From positions 1 through 39,394 of the forward strand of contig CAYNSX010000023.1 in the NCBI GenBank assembly GCA_964400165.1: a DNA stretch of 39,394 nucleotides, given 5' to 3'. Shown piece after piece: positions 1 to 7,780 of the stretch. Every line of letters begins with the position of its first letter. Position 1 is the first letter of the stretch. This DNA comes from CAYNSX01 sp964400165. Its GTDB lineage: Bacteria > Armatimonadota > Hebobacteria > CAYNSX01. A program made the translations under genes and the position numbers. The notes below the pieces were generated by a model that was not told where the DNA came from, did no database searches, and saw only the letters and a program-made list of their open reading frames with translations.

Positions 1-1
1 C

Positions 2-850
2 CACACGCTCTTCCACGGCCCGCCGGGGATCGGGAAGACGACGCTGGCCTTCATCATCGCCCGCGAGATGGACACGCAGATCGTGTGCACTTCGGGGCCG
101 AGTCTCGACCGGGGCGGCGATTTGGTGAGTGTGCTGACGCACCTGAAGCGCGGCGATGTGCTGTTCATCGACGAGATTCACCGCCTGCCCGCGGCGGTCG
201 AAGAACTGCTCTACCCGGCGATGGAGGACTTTGCGGTGGACATCGTCTTCGGGAGCGGGCTGTCGGCGCGCGTGCACCGGCACCGGCTCGAAAAATTCAC
301 GCTGGTCGGCGCGACGACACGCACCGGGATGCTGTCGCGGCCGCTGCGGGAGCGGTTCGGCATCTTCCGCGACTTGGATTTCTATGCGATTGACGACTTG
401 TGCAAGATTGCGACGCGGTCGGCGGGCATTTTGAGCATCGGCATCGACGCCGACGCAGCGCGCATCCTGGCAGAGCGGTCGCGCGGGACGCCGCGCATCG
501 TCAACCGTCTGCTGCGGCGCGTGCGCGACTATTCGCAGGTGCGCGGGACCGGGCGCGTCACCGTCGCCGACTCGGAGAAAGGGCTGGAACTCGAGGGCGT
601 GGACAAGGCCGGCCTGACGCCGCTCGACCGCCGCTATCTCGAGACCATCCTGCGCAATTACTCGGGCGGGCCGGTCGGCATCGAGGCGCTGGCCTCGACG
701 CTGCAAGAAGACCTCGACACGCTGGTGGATATGGTGGAGCCGTACTTGCTGACGGCGGGGTATGTCAACCGCACGCCCGGCGGGCGCAAGGCCACGCCGC
801 TGGCTCTGCGGCATCTTGGGCTGGAGGCGCAGACAGGGTTGTTCAGTTAG
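2..850 (+). CDS. ruvB: Holliday junction branch-migration ATPase RuvB (5'-truncated)
   Basis: RuvB is the hexameric AAA+ motor that drives Holliday-junction branch migration with RuvA and RuvC. The reading frame is open from base 2, so the N-terminus (roughly 50 residues of a usual ~340) lies outside the window; 282 residues are visible. Seen in order: Walker A GPPGIGKTTL at the very start, Walker B LFIDEIHRL, sensor 1 GATTR, arginine-finger segment RPLRERFG, sensor 2 GTPRIVNRLLRR, and the C-terminal winged-helix domain beginning near GLTPLDRRYL and containing EPYLL..GYV.RT..GR. All catalytic motifs are intact. The next gene converges on it and a long purine/pyrimidine hairpin fills the junction. 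Identification is secure; only the start is missing. Confidence 0.97.
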   Translation, partial: HTLFHGPPGIGKTTLAFIIAREMDTQIVCTSGPSLDRGGDLVSVLTHLKRGDVLFIDEIHRLPAAVEELLYPAMEDFAVDIVFGSGLSARVHRHRLEKFTLVGATTRTGMLSRPLRERFGIFRDLDFYAIDDLCKIATRSAGILSIGIDADAARILAERSRGTPRIVNRLLRRVRDYSQVRGTGRVTVADSEKGLELEGVDKAGLTPLDRRYLETILRNYSGGPVGIEALASTLQEDLDTLVDMVEPYLLTAGYVNRTPGGRKATPLALRHLGLEAQTGLFS

Positions 851-860
851 CTAGAACATC

Positions 861-973
861 AACAGCGAGGAAACAAGGAAACGAGGAAACAGGGTCTCAA
901 GAAACAGCACGACGGCATTGGTGAGCAGCTCTCTCGAATCCTCGTTTCCTTGTTTCCTCGTTTCCTTGCTGTT
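861..973. repeat. Long purine/pyrimidine inverted repeat between convergent genes
   Basis: The left arm (861-890) consists of GAGGAAAC/AAGGAAAC units and the right arm (944-973) is its complement in GTTTCCT units. Over 30 positions the arms differ only by transitions (two G-U wobbles and one A-C), so a long RNA stem is possible with a loop of about 53 nt. It fills the space between ruvB (+) and the DinB-fold gene (-), where a bidirectional terminator would be expected. There is no U-run. Similar elements occur near 10.2 kb and 26.0 kb. Confidence 0.7.
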
Positions 974-980
974 GTCCGCC

Positions 981-1448
981 TTATGGTTGCAGGTGCCTGA
1001 CCAGTTTCCGCAACTGCGCCATGTGTTCGGGCCAATGGCCGTAGGTGTTGGAACGGATGATGTCGGGGGGGTCGGCGCCGGGCTCGAACGCGTCGGCGGG
1101 GAGCGCCTCGATCAAGTCCTGCGCCCGCGCCATGCTCACCTCGAAATCGCTCCACACGGTCTCAACAGAATCGCTGCGGCGGCGGGCGATGTCGTCGGCG
1201 TTGATCTTGTGCAGCCCCGCCTCATCGGACATCGGCCAGGGCTTCGGCGCCAGGCCGTCGCGGACGGGCTCGAGCATATCGCAGCAGATGTCGTTCCACA
1301 GCGTGACATGGCCGGCGAGGTCCTTCATTGACCAGCCGCCGTCGGGGCCGGGCTGCTCCCATTGCTCGACGGGCACGCGCTGGATCCAGTCCACCATCCG
1401 GTCGCGGGCGCCGTCGATGAGCCACTTGGTCATTTCGCGGTAGGGCAT
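981..1448 (-). CDS. DinB-fold (DinB/DfsB-like) four-helix protein
   Basis: A 155-residue protein resembling the DinB/YfiT/DfsB superfamily, whose members are four-helix bundles with a three-histidine metal site and often act as thiol-dependent or metal-dependent small-molecule enzymes. Visible family features are an N-terminal helix, GGWSMKDLAGHVTLWND (first conserved His in a helix after a W-S/T-x-K-D turn), and the C-terminal GHWPEHMAQLRKL, which supplies further His residues. The start at 1448 (MPYREMTKW) is preceded by GAAAGG; the frame stays open further upstream but overlaps tatD there, and that extension is low-complexity Arg/Ser/Pro and not credible. It begins 10 nt after the tatD stop, so the two are probably cotranscribed. 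The substrate cannot be told from sequence. Confidence 0.82.
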   Translation of the reverse strand: MPYREMTKWLIDGARDRMVDWIQRVPVEQWEQPGPDGGWSMKDLAGHVTLWNDICCDMLEPVRDGLAPKPWPMSDEAGLHKINADDIARRRSDSVETVWSDFEVSMARAQDLIEALPADAFEPGADPPDIIRSNTYGHWPEHMAQLRKLVRHLQP

Positions 1449-1458
1449 CGGGGGCCTT

Positions 1459-2283
1459 TCAGCGCGCCGCGGGCGCGAGCAGTCGCAGGCGTGGGAAGAC
1501 ACGCAGCGTATTCTCCGCCGCCTGCGCGCTGACATGTTCGACGGACACGCCGCGCACGGCGGCGAGCGCCCGCGCGACCAGCGCGACATAGGCGGGCTCG
1601 TTGCGCTTGCCGCGGTGCGGCGCCGGCGTGAGCCAGGGTGAGTCGGTTTCCAGCACAAAGCGATCGGCGGGCAACGCCGCGGCGACGCGGCGGCGCTCGG
1701 TGGCCTTGGCGAAGGTGAGGACGCCGCCGAGGCCGGCGACATCGCCGCGGGCGACGAGCGCCGCCGCCAGCGCGTCATCGCCTTCAAAGGCGTGCCAGAC
1801 GCCGCGCACAGCGGGGTGTTCCCGCATCATGTCGAGCAGGTCGCGCGCCGCCTCGCGCTGGTGCAGGATGACGGGCAGGCCGGTCTCTTCGGCGAGCGCC
1901 AAGTGGGCGCGCAGCGAATGGAGTTGCGTATCACGCGGGGCGTAGTCCCTGAAGAAATCGAGGCCGCTCTCGCCGATGGCAACGACACGCGCATGGTCGC
2001 ACAGCGTGCGCAGGTCGGCGCGCACCGCGTCGGAGTACTCGGCGGACGAGTGCGGATGCACGCCGACCGCCGCCCAGAGGTCATCGTGCGCATCAGCGAG
2101 TTCCACTGCGCGGCGGCTCGACGGCAGGTCCCAGCCGGGGATGATGCAGGCGGCGACGCCGGCGGCGCGCGCCCGCGCAAGCGCATCGGACAAGTCCCCA
2201 TCGAACTCCGGGGCGTTCAAGTGGCAATGCGTGTCAATCAGAACGGCCGTGTCAGGTGTCACGGGGAATGTGTGACGGGACAT
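1459..2283 (-). CDS. tatD: TatD family metal-dependent deoxyribonuclease
   Basis: A 274-residue TIM-barrel amidohydrolase-type nuclease. TatD proteins are Mg-dependent 3'-5' exonucleases/AP-type DNases linked to DNA repair and turnover. The metal and catalytic motifs appear in order: DTHCHL near residue 17, GVHPH, GESGLDFF, HQREAARD, WHAFEG and LETDSPWLTP. The WHAFEG segment replaces the more common HxFSG, a mild variation. It starts 43 nt downstream of the FG-GAP lipoprotein on the same strand. A TAAAGT box lies about 20 nt upstream of the ATG, so it may have its own promoter. The DinB-fold gene follows after 10 nt. The family call is firm; whether it is TatD proper or a YcfH/YjjV-type paralogue is not resolved. 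Confidence 0.93.
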   Translation of the reverse strand: MSRHTFPVTPDTAVLIDTHCHLNAPEFDGDLSDALARARAAGVAACIIPGWDLPSSRRAVELADAHDDLWAAVGVHPHSSAEYSDAVRADLRTLCDHARVVAIGESGLDFFRDYAPRDTQLHSLRAHLALAEETGLPVILHQREAARDLLDMMREHPAVRGVWHAFEGDDALAAALVARGDVAGLGGVLTFAKATERRRVAAALPADRFVLETDSPWLTPAPHRGKRNEPAYVALVARALAAVRGVSVEHVSAQAAENTLRVFPRLRLLAPAAR

Positions 2284-2326
2284 TGATGTTTCCGTGACAC
2301 TTTACACCTGCCCCGTTCCCCGTCGT

Positions 2327-5300
2327 TCACTCCGGGCGGCCGACCCAGCGGGTGTTGTAGTGGTTCATCAGGCGGGCGCGCTCGGTGGTGAGCGGGTACG
2401 GCTGCGTCGGCGGATAGGCGGTCATGCCGAAGTACGGCAGCGGCTCCACCATCCAGCGGGTGACATTGTTGCGCTCGTAATCCTTGCCCCAACTCCAGGT
2501 GTGCAGAATGAGCGTGCGCGTCCAGCCGGCGGGCAGCGGCGGGAGTTTCGCCGCGTCGAAGTCGCACTGGATGGCCTCACCGGGGCGCGGGAGGGCGTAG
2601 ACATCGTCCTGCGCGGCGAGGAGTTCGGTGACGGGGCCGAGTTTCGAATAGAACCCGACAAAGGTGGGCTTCAGCAGTTCGGGCGTGGTGCGACCCCACT
2701 CGAAGGCGACGGGCTCTTTGCCGCCCGGCCAGAGCGGTTCGAGGAAGCCGGTCTCGTGCAGCGTCGCCTCGGCGAGCGGGATTTCGGTGACGCGCACCTG
2801 TTCGTCGCGGCGGCGAATGCCGAAGCGGAGTTCGTCGAAGTACGCCTCGAAAGTGCTCGCCATCCGCAGCAGATGCTCGCCGGGCCGCAGTAGGCCGCTC
2901 AAGTCCACGACGATTGTCTTGGGCAGGCCGCAGGGCAGGCCGGTGTCGGGGACAACGGTGCGCCAGCGGCCGTCGGCCTGCTGCACTTCGAGCGACGGCG
3001 TGGAGAGCGGGAAGCGGCGCTCGACGGCCGCGTAGATGTCGTTGCTGTGCGGCCACATCAGGAAGCCGTGGACGGTGAGGAAAAGGCCGGGCGCATCGGC
3101 GGGGACGGCGCCGAGGTCGAGCGTGAAGGACCACGGCTCGGCGAAGCCCGATACGCCGCGCGGCGTGATGGGGAGGAACTCCCGGTCGCGCTTCGCGGCG
3201 AGGGCGGTGACATCTTTGCCGCGCGCATCGAGAACGCGCGCCAGCGGGCGCGTCTCGTCCATCGCAAAGAGTTGCAGCGGCGCGGGCGGCGGCGGGCGCA
3301 ATTGGAAGCGGCCCTCGGGCCAGACCGAGACGCCCGCCGGATGGTCGACGGCGACCAGGTGCACCTCATCGAGGTGCAGCACCTCCTGCCACGGGTTAGC
3401 GATTTGCAAACTGTAGCGCCCATCGCGCGGCGTTATGGGCGCCAGATCGCTGATGTTGAGGAATTCGGATGGCATCCCGACGCTCCAGGCACCCGGCCCG
3501 CGCCAGGCGCCGATCAGGTTGTTGCCTTGGATGTCGGTGACGAAGCGGTAGCGCGTGCCGTCCCAGGCGAAGAGCAGCGGGCAGGACGATTCTTTGCGGT
3601 CCAGTTCGGTGATGCGCGTCGTCGTGCCGGCGCGGACGATGGTGACATACTTGCGGTTCTCGGGCGTGACGGGGATTTCGCCCGCCGGGCCGAACTCGAC
3701 CTGCTGCGCGGGCCGCGCCTGCGTCTCGATCCGGGCGGCGGGCAGGGCGGCGGCGTGCGTGCCGCTCGTCCAGGAGAGGCGCACATAGTCGACTTCGGGC
3801 TGGGCGCCGATGCCGACGAGGACGGGGCCAGAGGGCGTCGCCGCGGCGCTTTCGGTGCACTGCACTTCGACGGCGCGGGCAATCGGGCCGGCGACGACCT
3901 CGACGCGGGTGCCGACGGCCTGGCGGTTGCTGGCGCTGTCGCCCTGGCCTTCGAGTTGCAAGCGAACCCAGTGATTGGCGTTGCCCTGGTTGAGTTCCAG
4001 TTGCGTTCGAAGAACTGTCTTGCCATGTTCTTCCAACACGCCGCCGTGATACACATCGGGGAAGCCGTTGCCATCGAAGTCGGCGACAATCATGTTCGGT
4101 GGGTATTCGCCTGCATTTGTCAGGCCGCTGTTGTCGGGGATTTCATCGAAATCGCCAAGCCCGTGATTGCGCAGGTGCAGTCGATGCCCTTCGTAGAGGG
4201 TCACGATGTCGGGCCAGCCGTCGTTGTCGAAATCGGCCACGGCCAGCGCGCCGCCCACCGACGAAAGTTGTTTCGGCGCGAAGTGCCCGGCGTCGTTCAC
4301 GCACTGCCAGGTGCCTTCGGGATCCGCGGCCAGGATGTCCATGCGGCCGTCGCCCGTGACATCGGCCGCGGCCATCGACATCGGCTGCAAGGCAGCCAGC
4401 GCGTCTCTCACCTCCCCCTTGACGAACTTCCCCGACCAATCGTTGTAGAAAAAGTGCATGCCGGTTGGCCCGCCGAAGATGAGGTCGGTCAGGCGGTCGC
4501 CGTTGAGGTCGGCGGCACAGGCCGTCGTGACATTGTAGATGTGTTCGAGCCCGAACTCCGCGGTCGCCTCTCTGAAGACACCGTTTCCAAGGTTACGCAA
4601 AACATGCACTACGAGACTTGCCAGGTAGTCCATGTACGCCTGCCGCTGCTCGCGGATCGGTTTCATCATGATCCCAGTTCCCCGGGAAAGCACAATCTCG
4701 AGATCGCCGTCGTGGTCGAGGTCGACAAACATGACATGATCGGCATCCGGCTTGACGGGGAGCTTTGCCTTGCGGAAGACGCCCTTCTCATCCTGGAGGA
4801 ACAGACCGACACCGCGCAAGAACAAGTCGAGGCGGCCATCGTTGTTCAGGTCGCCAAGCAGCGCACCCCAAGCGCCGCGCACTCGGGCCAAACCGATTTT
4901 GTCCGACACTTCTGAAAAGTGCGCTTTGCCATCGTTGAATGCGACCCACACACGGCCAGCCGTAATGACGACATCCAGCGCGCCGTCTCCGTTGATGTCG
5001 CCAACTGCGAAGGTCGCCTCGCCTTCTGTTCCTTCGACAGGGATACTCCCCTTCGGCCACCCGTGGTCTTCCGCGTTCTTGAATGACAAACTCAACGACT
5101 CCGGCGCGGGGGCGGGAGATTCGGTGAACGGCTCCTCCAGTGCGCGGGCATACTTCCCCTGTTCACCGTACCACTCGATGATTTTCGGGTAGAGACCCGG
5201 GTGCGTGCGCAATTGGTTGTGACGGTCGAAGGCGGCTTTGGCCTCGTCGGCGCGGCCGAGGATTTGCAGCGACATCGCCAGGCGGTAGTTGGCGCTCGGG

Positions 5301-5821
5301 CGCGCGGGGCGCAATTCGACAGCGCGCTGCAAAAAGGGCAGCGCCTCGGCGTGCTTGTCCTGGTCGGCAAGCACGCCGCCCACCCAGTAATTCGTATCGG
5401 GGTCGTCGGGGTCGGCGGCGAGGGCCTTCTTCAGCGCCGCCAGGGCCTCGTCGAGCCGGTTCAGTTTGATCAGCACCAGTCCGCGGGTGAAGTGGACGGC
5501 CGCCGAATCGGGCCGCAGCCGCGCGGCGCGGTCGAGTTCGGTGAGCGCATCGGTGAAGTCGTGCTTGTCTTTCTCGTTGCCGCGCTCGAAGCGGGCCAGG
5601 CCGAGGTTGTAGCGGGCCTCGAAGTAGTTCGGGTACGCCTTGAGCGCCTCTTCGAACGAGGCGATAGCGTACTGGTAGCCCTGCTCGAACCACAGCATCC
5701 GGGCGACGCCGAGGCGGTTGGCTTGCCGGGCGGCCTGCAATTGCGTGGGGCTGGGCTTGGCCGGCGCGCAGCGGACGAGGAGCAGTGCGGCGACCACCAG
5801 CAGAGGGATGCGCTTCATCAT
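2327..5821 (-). CDS. Large lipoprotein with TPR, FG-GAP/VCBS repeats and ASPIC-like segment
   Basis: A 1164-residue exported protein. The N-terminus is a signal peptide with a lipobox-like LLLVRC (Cys18; Arg at -1 is unusual). About five to six TPR units follow (roughly residues 30-240, e.g. NYFEARYNLGLARFERG, DPDTNYWVGGVLADQ). Next comes an FG-GAP/VCBS beta-propeller region (about 265-620) with repeated Ca-binding-type motifs such as DINGDGALDVV, DLNNDGRLDL, DLDHDGDLEIV, DVTGDGRMDIL, DFDNDGWPDIV and DFDGNGFPDV. An ASPIC/UnbV-type segment follows (NANHWVRLQLEG, GTRVEVVAG). The last ~370 residues have no family I can name (CPLLFAWDGTRYRFVTD, PYFGMTAYPPTQPYPLT). The start is the first of two ATGs, behind AAGGACG; an open extension to 6274 overlaps the divergent gene and is rejected. 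TPR/FG-GAP proteins are usually cell-surface interaction proteins; the partner is unknown. Confidence 0.88.
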   Translation of the reverse strand: MMKRIPLLVVAALLLVRCAPAKPSPTQLQAARQANRLGVARMLWFEQGYQYAIASFEEALKAYPNYFEARYNLGLARFERGNEKDKHDFTDALTELDRAARLRPDSAAVHFTRGLVLIKLNRLDEALAALKKALAADPDDPDTNYWVGGVLADQDKHAEALPFLQRAVELRPARPSANYRLAMSLQILGRADEAKAAFDRHNQLRTHPGLYPKIIEWYGEQGKYARALEEPFTESPAPAPESLSLSFKNAEDHGWPKGSIPVEGTEGEATFAVGDINGDGALDVVITAGRVWVAFNDGKAHFSEVSDKIGLARVRGAWGALLGDLNNDGRLDLFLRGVGLFLQDEKGVFRKAKLPVKPDADHVMFVDLDHDGDLEIVLSRGTGIMMKPIREQRQAYMDYLASLVVHVLRNLGNGVFREATAEFGLEHIYNVTTACAADLNGDRLTDLIFGGPTGMHFFYNDWSGKFVKGEVRDALAALQPMSMAAADVTGDGRMDILAADPEGTWQCVNDAGHFAPKQLSSVGGALAVADFDNDGWPDIVTLYEGHRLHLRNHGLGDFDEIPDNSGLTNAGEYPPNMIVADFDGNGFPDVYHGGVLEEHGKTVLRTQLELNQGNANHWVRLQLEGQGDSASNRQAVGTRVEVVAGPIARAVEVQCTESAAATPSGPVLVGIGAQPEVDYVRLSWTSGTHAAALPAARIETQARPAQQVEFGPAGEIPVTPENRKYVTIVRAGTTTRITELDRKESSCPLLFAWDGTRYRFVTDIQGNNLIGAWRGPGAWSVGMPSEFLNISDLAPITPRDGRYSLQIANPWQEVLHLDEVHLVAVDHPAGVSVWPEGRFQLRPPPPAPLQLFAMDETRPLARVLDARGKDVTALAAKRDREFLPITPRGVSGFAEPWSFTLDLGAVPADAPGLFLTVHGFLMWPHSNDIYAAVERRFPLSTPSLEVQQADGRWRTVVPDTGLPCGLPKTIVVDLSGLLRPGEHLLRMASTFEAYFDELRFGIRRRDEQVRVTEIPLAEATLHETGFLEPLWPGGKEPVAFEWGRTTPELLKPTFVGFYSKLGPVTELLAAQDDVYALPRPGEAIQCDFDAAKLPPLPAGWTRTLILHTWSWGKDYERNNVTRWMVEPLPYFGMTAYPPTQPYPLTTERARLMNHYNTRWVGRPE

Positions 5822-5865
5822 CGTCCTTGTTTGCCTCCAGGGAAGGGAATCCCTACCCGGAACGG

Positions 5866-5887
5866 TAGAATGGCTGCGGGGAGGCGA
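5866..5887 (+). promoter_or_regulatory. Possible -10 box and Shine-Dalgarno of secreted protein A
   Basis: TAGAAT at 5866-5871 fits the TANNNT -10 pattern seen before other genes here, followed by a strong SD (GGGGAGG) about 6 nt before the ATG at 5891. No convincing -35 is seen at 17 bp. The SD supports 5891 over the in-frame ATG at 5870, which overlaps the -10. Confidence 0.4.
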
Positions 5888-5890
5888 CCT

Positions 5891-7738
5891 ATGGCAGTGC
5901 CACGAGGCCTGATCGCCACCGCGCTCCGACTCACAGTGACGGTCGCGCTGGTCGCCGCGTTCGCGGCGCCGGTCGCCGCCATCCCCGATTGGCTGAAAGA
6001 CCCGTCCTACGGCGAACCGGTCGACCTCTCGAAGCGGCGCAATCTCGAACAGCCCATCACGCTCGAGCGCGAGGACATCACCGTCGCCGACTTCTTCCAG
6101 TGGCTCGAAGACGAGCACGAAATCCGCTTGAAAACCGAAGAACCGGCGCTCACGAAGCACCTGGCCATCTTCGTGAAGGAACGGCCGGCGTGGGAGGTGC
6201 TGGAGGCAGTTGCCGGTTCCATGCACGCCGAGTGGCGGCTGTACCTCACCAATCTGTGGCTGCGGCTGTCGCATGCGCCGGATGATTTGGATGGAATGGG
6301 CCGCACATTCATGGACCTGCTAGGCCCTGAAGGCATGGGGGCAAACGAAGTTCCCGAGACCGGGGACAGCACGGTGGACTTGAAATTTGCGGCGTTTGCT
6401 CGGGCACTGGAAGGAGCACAAGCGAAGTGCCTCCTCGACGGTGAACAGGTGGACTTGACAGCGCTCTCTCCGCAAGCCAGCCAATCGCTGTTGGAGGCAA
6501 TCCGCGAATCTGTTGCCAGCGATGCATACGCCCGTGTACGCATGACAACCAGTTCCCAGTCGCCCGTTTTGTGGGCCGACCTCCCCGGTGCGATCTACGC
6601 TGCCTGGATTGAATGGGACGGTCATGACTTTCGCCTTTCCGAGCAAATGCAACGGGCAGGCGGGGGGGCCGGTTGGTCGGGATATCATGCACACCTCAAG
6701 GAGGATCTCGGTCTGCTTCCCGGTGATGGCGCTCAAGACCTTCTTGAGAGACAGTGGATGCGCCTCATTCAAACTGACCCCGAAACAGCAGGCGCGACAC
6801 TCAACAGAAAGTTTCGGGCCAAGTTTGAGACCGTCAGAACCATCGCCCGGGAGCGGGGGTACTTGAGCGATGCGCCGCTAAATGAGATGAAACTACGGCG
6901 AAAGCCTGGACTCGACCTCGCACATGTAAGCACCTCCGAGTCGCTCGCGCGCCAGTTCCTCGATCCGCTGTTGTTCGAGCGCTTGACGCTGCCGATGCCT
7001 AACTTGCCAAAGGCAGTCGAGCTTGCCAAGGAGTGCCGCGCTCTCGCGGACCAATTGACTTTGAATGTCATCGCGTACAATCCCGATGCGCGCAGAAGCC
7101 GAACGGCAGTGCTCGGTTCCAAGAGTGGTCTCGCTTCCATTCAAGATCTGAATGAAGCCTTCGGAGGCGCCTGGTATGCTTCTCATCAAGTCATCTATTT
7201 CGCGCCGAGCCTACCGGCGCGACCACTCCACCAGTTGGTTCAGTCGGTGCTCGCGGCCTATGAGGAGTACTCGCCGCGATCGTGGCGGCAGGCCGCAACA
7301 ACTCTTCCACAACCGGCGGCCAGTGGGCAGGAGAAACAAGGGCTCGGTGGCACTTCGTTGTGGGAACTGCTGGTCGACCGGCTGACACCGTCGCAACGGC
7401 GCTTGCTTCGCTCGGATGTCTTGTTCTGGCAAGACTTGGAGCCATCGCAACGGCAAGCAGTGATGACCGAAGTATGGCAAGCATATCTCCGAAGTGTCGT
7501 TCAGCCGCTGTCTCCCGAAATCAGGCGGCGATTCGAGCTGATTACTCATTCTGATTCCTTGGAAGGTACCCTTACCTATTCAGAGGACTCCAGCGGGCAG
7601 GTGACGCTCCACTTCCAAGGCACGCCGTTCGATTACAACTACACGCTTCCGCCCGGCATCCTCGCCCACCTCATGAAACTCAAGCAGCAGGCGGACGCCG
7701 AAGAGAAGGCCGGGACCAGCGCACCGCCGCCGCACTGA
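5891..7738 (+). CDS. Secreted protein of unrecognised family, copy A (STN-like segments)
   Basis: 615 residues with a clear Sec signal peptide (hydrophobic stretch ending APVAA, cleavage before IPDWL). I do not recognise a named family. It is paralogous to the protein at 16015-17793. Both mature N-termini follow the same pattern: P-x-WL-x-D-x-SYG-x-x-VDL, then REDIT-x-A, KHLA-x-FV, AEWR and PDD. This ~90-residue stretch (REDITVADFFQWLEDEHEI ... HLAIFVKERPAWEVLEAVA ... LWLRLS) has the spacing of the STN (secretin/TonB short N-terminal) fold. A second such segment may lie near residues 390-455 (LPKAVELAKECRALADQLTL ... VIYFAPS). The C-terminus ends in a beta-rich stretch with YNYTLPPGI, matched by KYRVPPGV in copy B. 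Start chosen at the ATG behind GGGGAGG. Probably periplasmic or surface located. Confidence 0.8.
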   Translation: MAVPRGLIATALRLTVTVALVAAFAAPVAAIPDWLKDPSYGEPVDLSKRRNLEQPITLEREDITVADFFQWLEDEHEIRLKTEEPALTKHLAIFVKERPAWEVLEAVAGSMHAEWRLYLTNLWLRLSHAPDDLDGMGRTFMDLLGPEGMGANEVPETGDSTVDLKFAAFARALEGAQAKCLLDGEQVDLTALSPQASQSLLEAIRESVASDAYARVRMTTSSQSPVLWADLPGAIYAAWIEWDGHDFRLSEQMQRAGGGAGWSGYHAHLKEDLGLLPGDGAQDLLERQWMRLIQTDPETAGATLNRKFRAKFETVRTIARERGYLSDAPLNEMKLRRKPGLDLAHVSTSESLARQFLDPLLFERLTLPMPNLPKAVELAKECRALADQLTLNVIAYNPDARRSRTAVLGSKSGLASIQDLNEAFGGAWYASHQVIYFAPSLPARPLHQLVQSVLAAYEEYSPRSWRQAATTLPQPAASGQEKQGLGGTSLWELLVDRLTPSQRRLLRSDVLFWQDLEPSQRQAVMTEVWQAYLRSVVQPLSPEIRRRFELITHSDSLEGTLTYSEDSSGQVTLHFQGTPFDYNYTLPPGILAHLMKLKQQADAEEKAGTSAPPPH

Positions 7739-7765
7739 CGCCTTTCCCTCGCGCTGCCGCGTTGT

Positions 7766-7771
7766 TAGACT
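7766..7771 (+). promoter_or_regulatory. -10 box of pcrA, leaderless-type
   Basis: TAGACT ends 9 nt before the GTG start of pcrA, so transcription would begin about at the start codon. There is no SD. The -35 is poor. Confidence 0.45.
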
Positions 7772-7780
7772 CGGCGCGCC

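Noticed and set aside
1449..1787. N-terminal extension of the DinB-fold protein
   Set aside because: Arg/Ser/Pro-rich shadow of tatD; a good SD precedes 1448.
3047..4915. 622-codon plus-strand ORF opposite the FG-GAP gene
   Set aside because: Antisense shadow in high-GC sequence; the minus frame has clear TPR and FG-GAP repeats.
5821..6274. N-terminal extension of the FG-GAP protein
   Set aside because: It overlaps the divergent secreted-protein gene; the lipoprotein signal peptide and SD fix the start at 5821.
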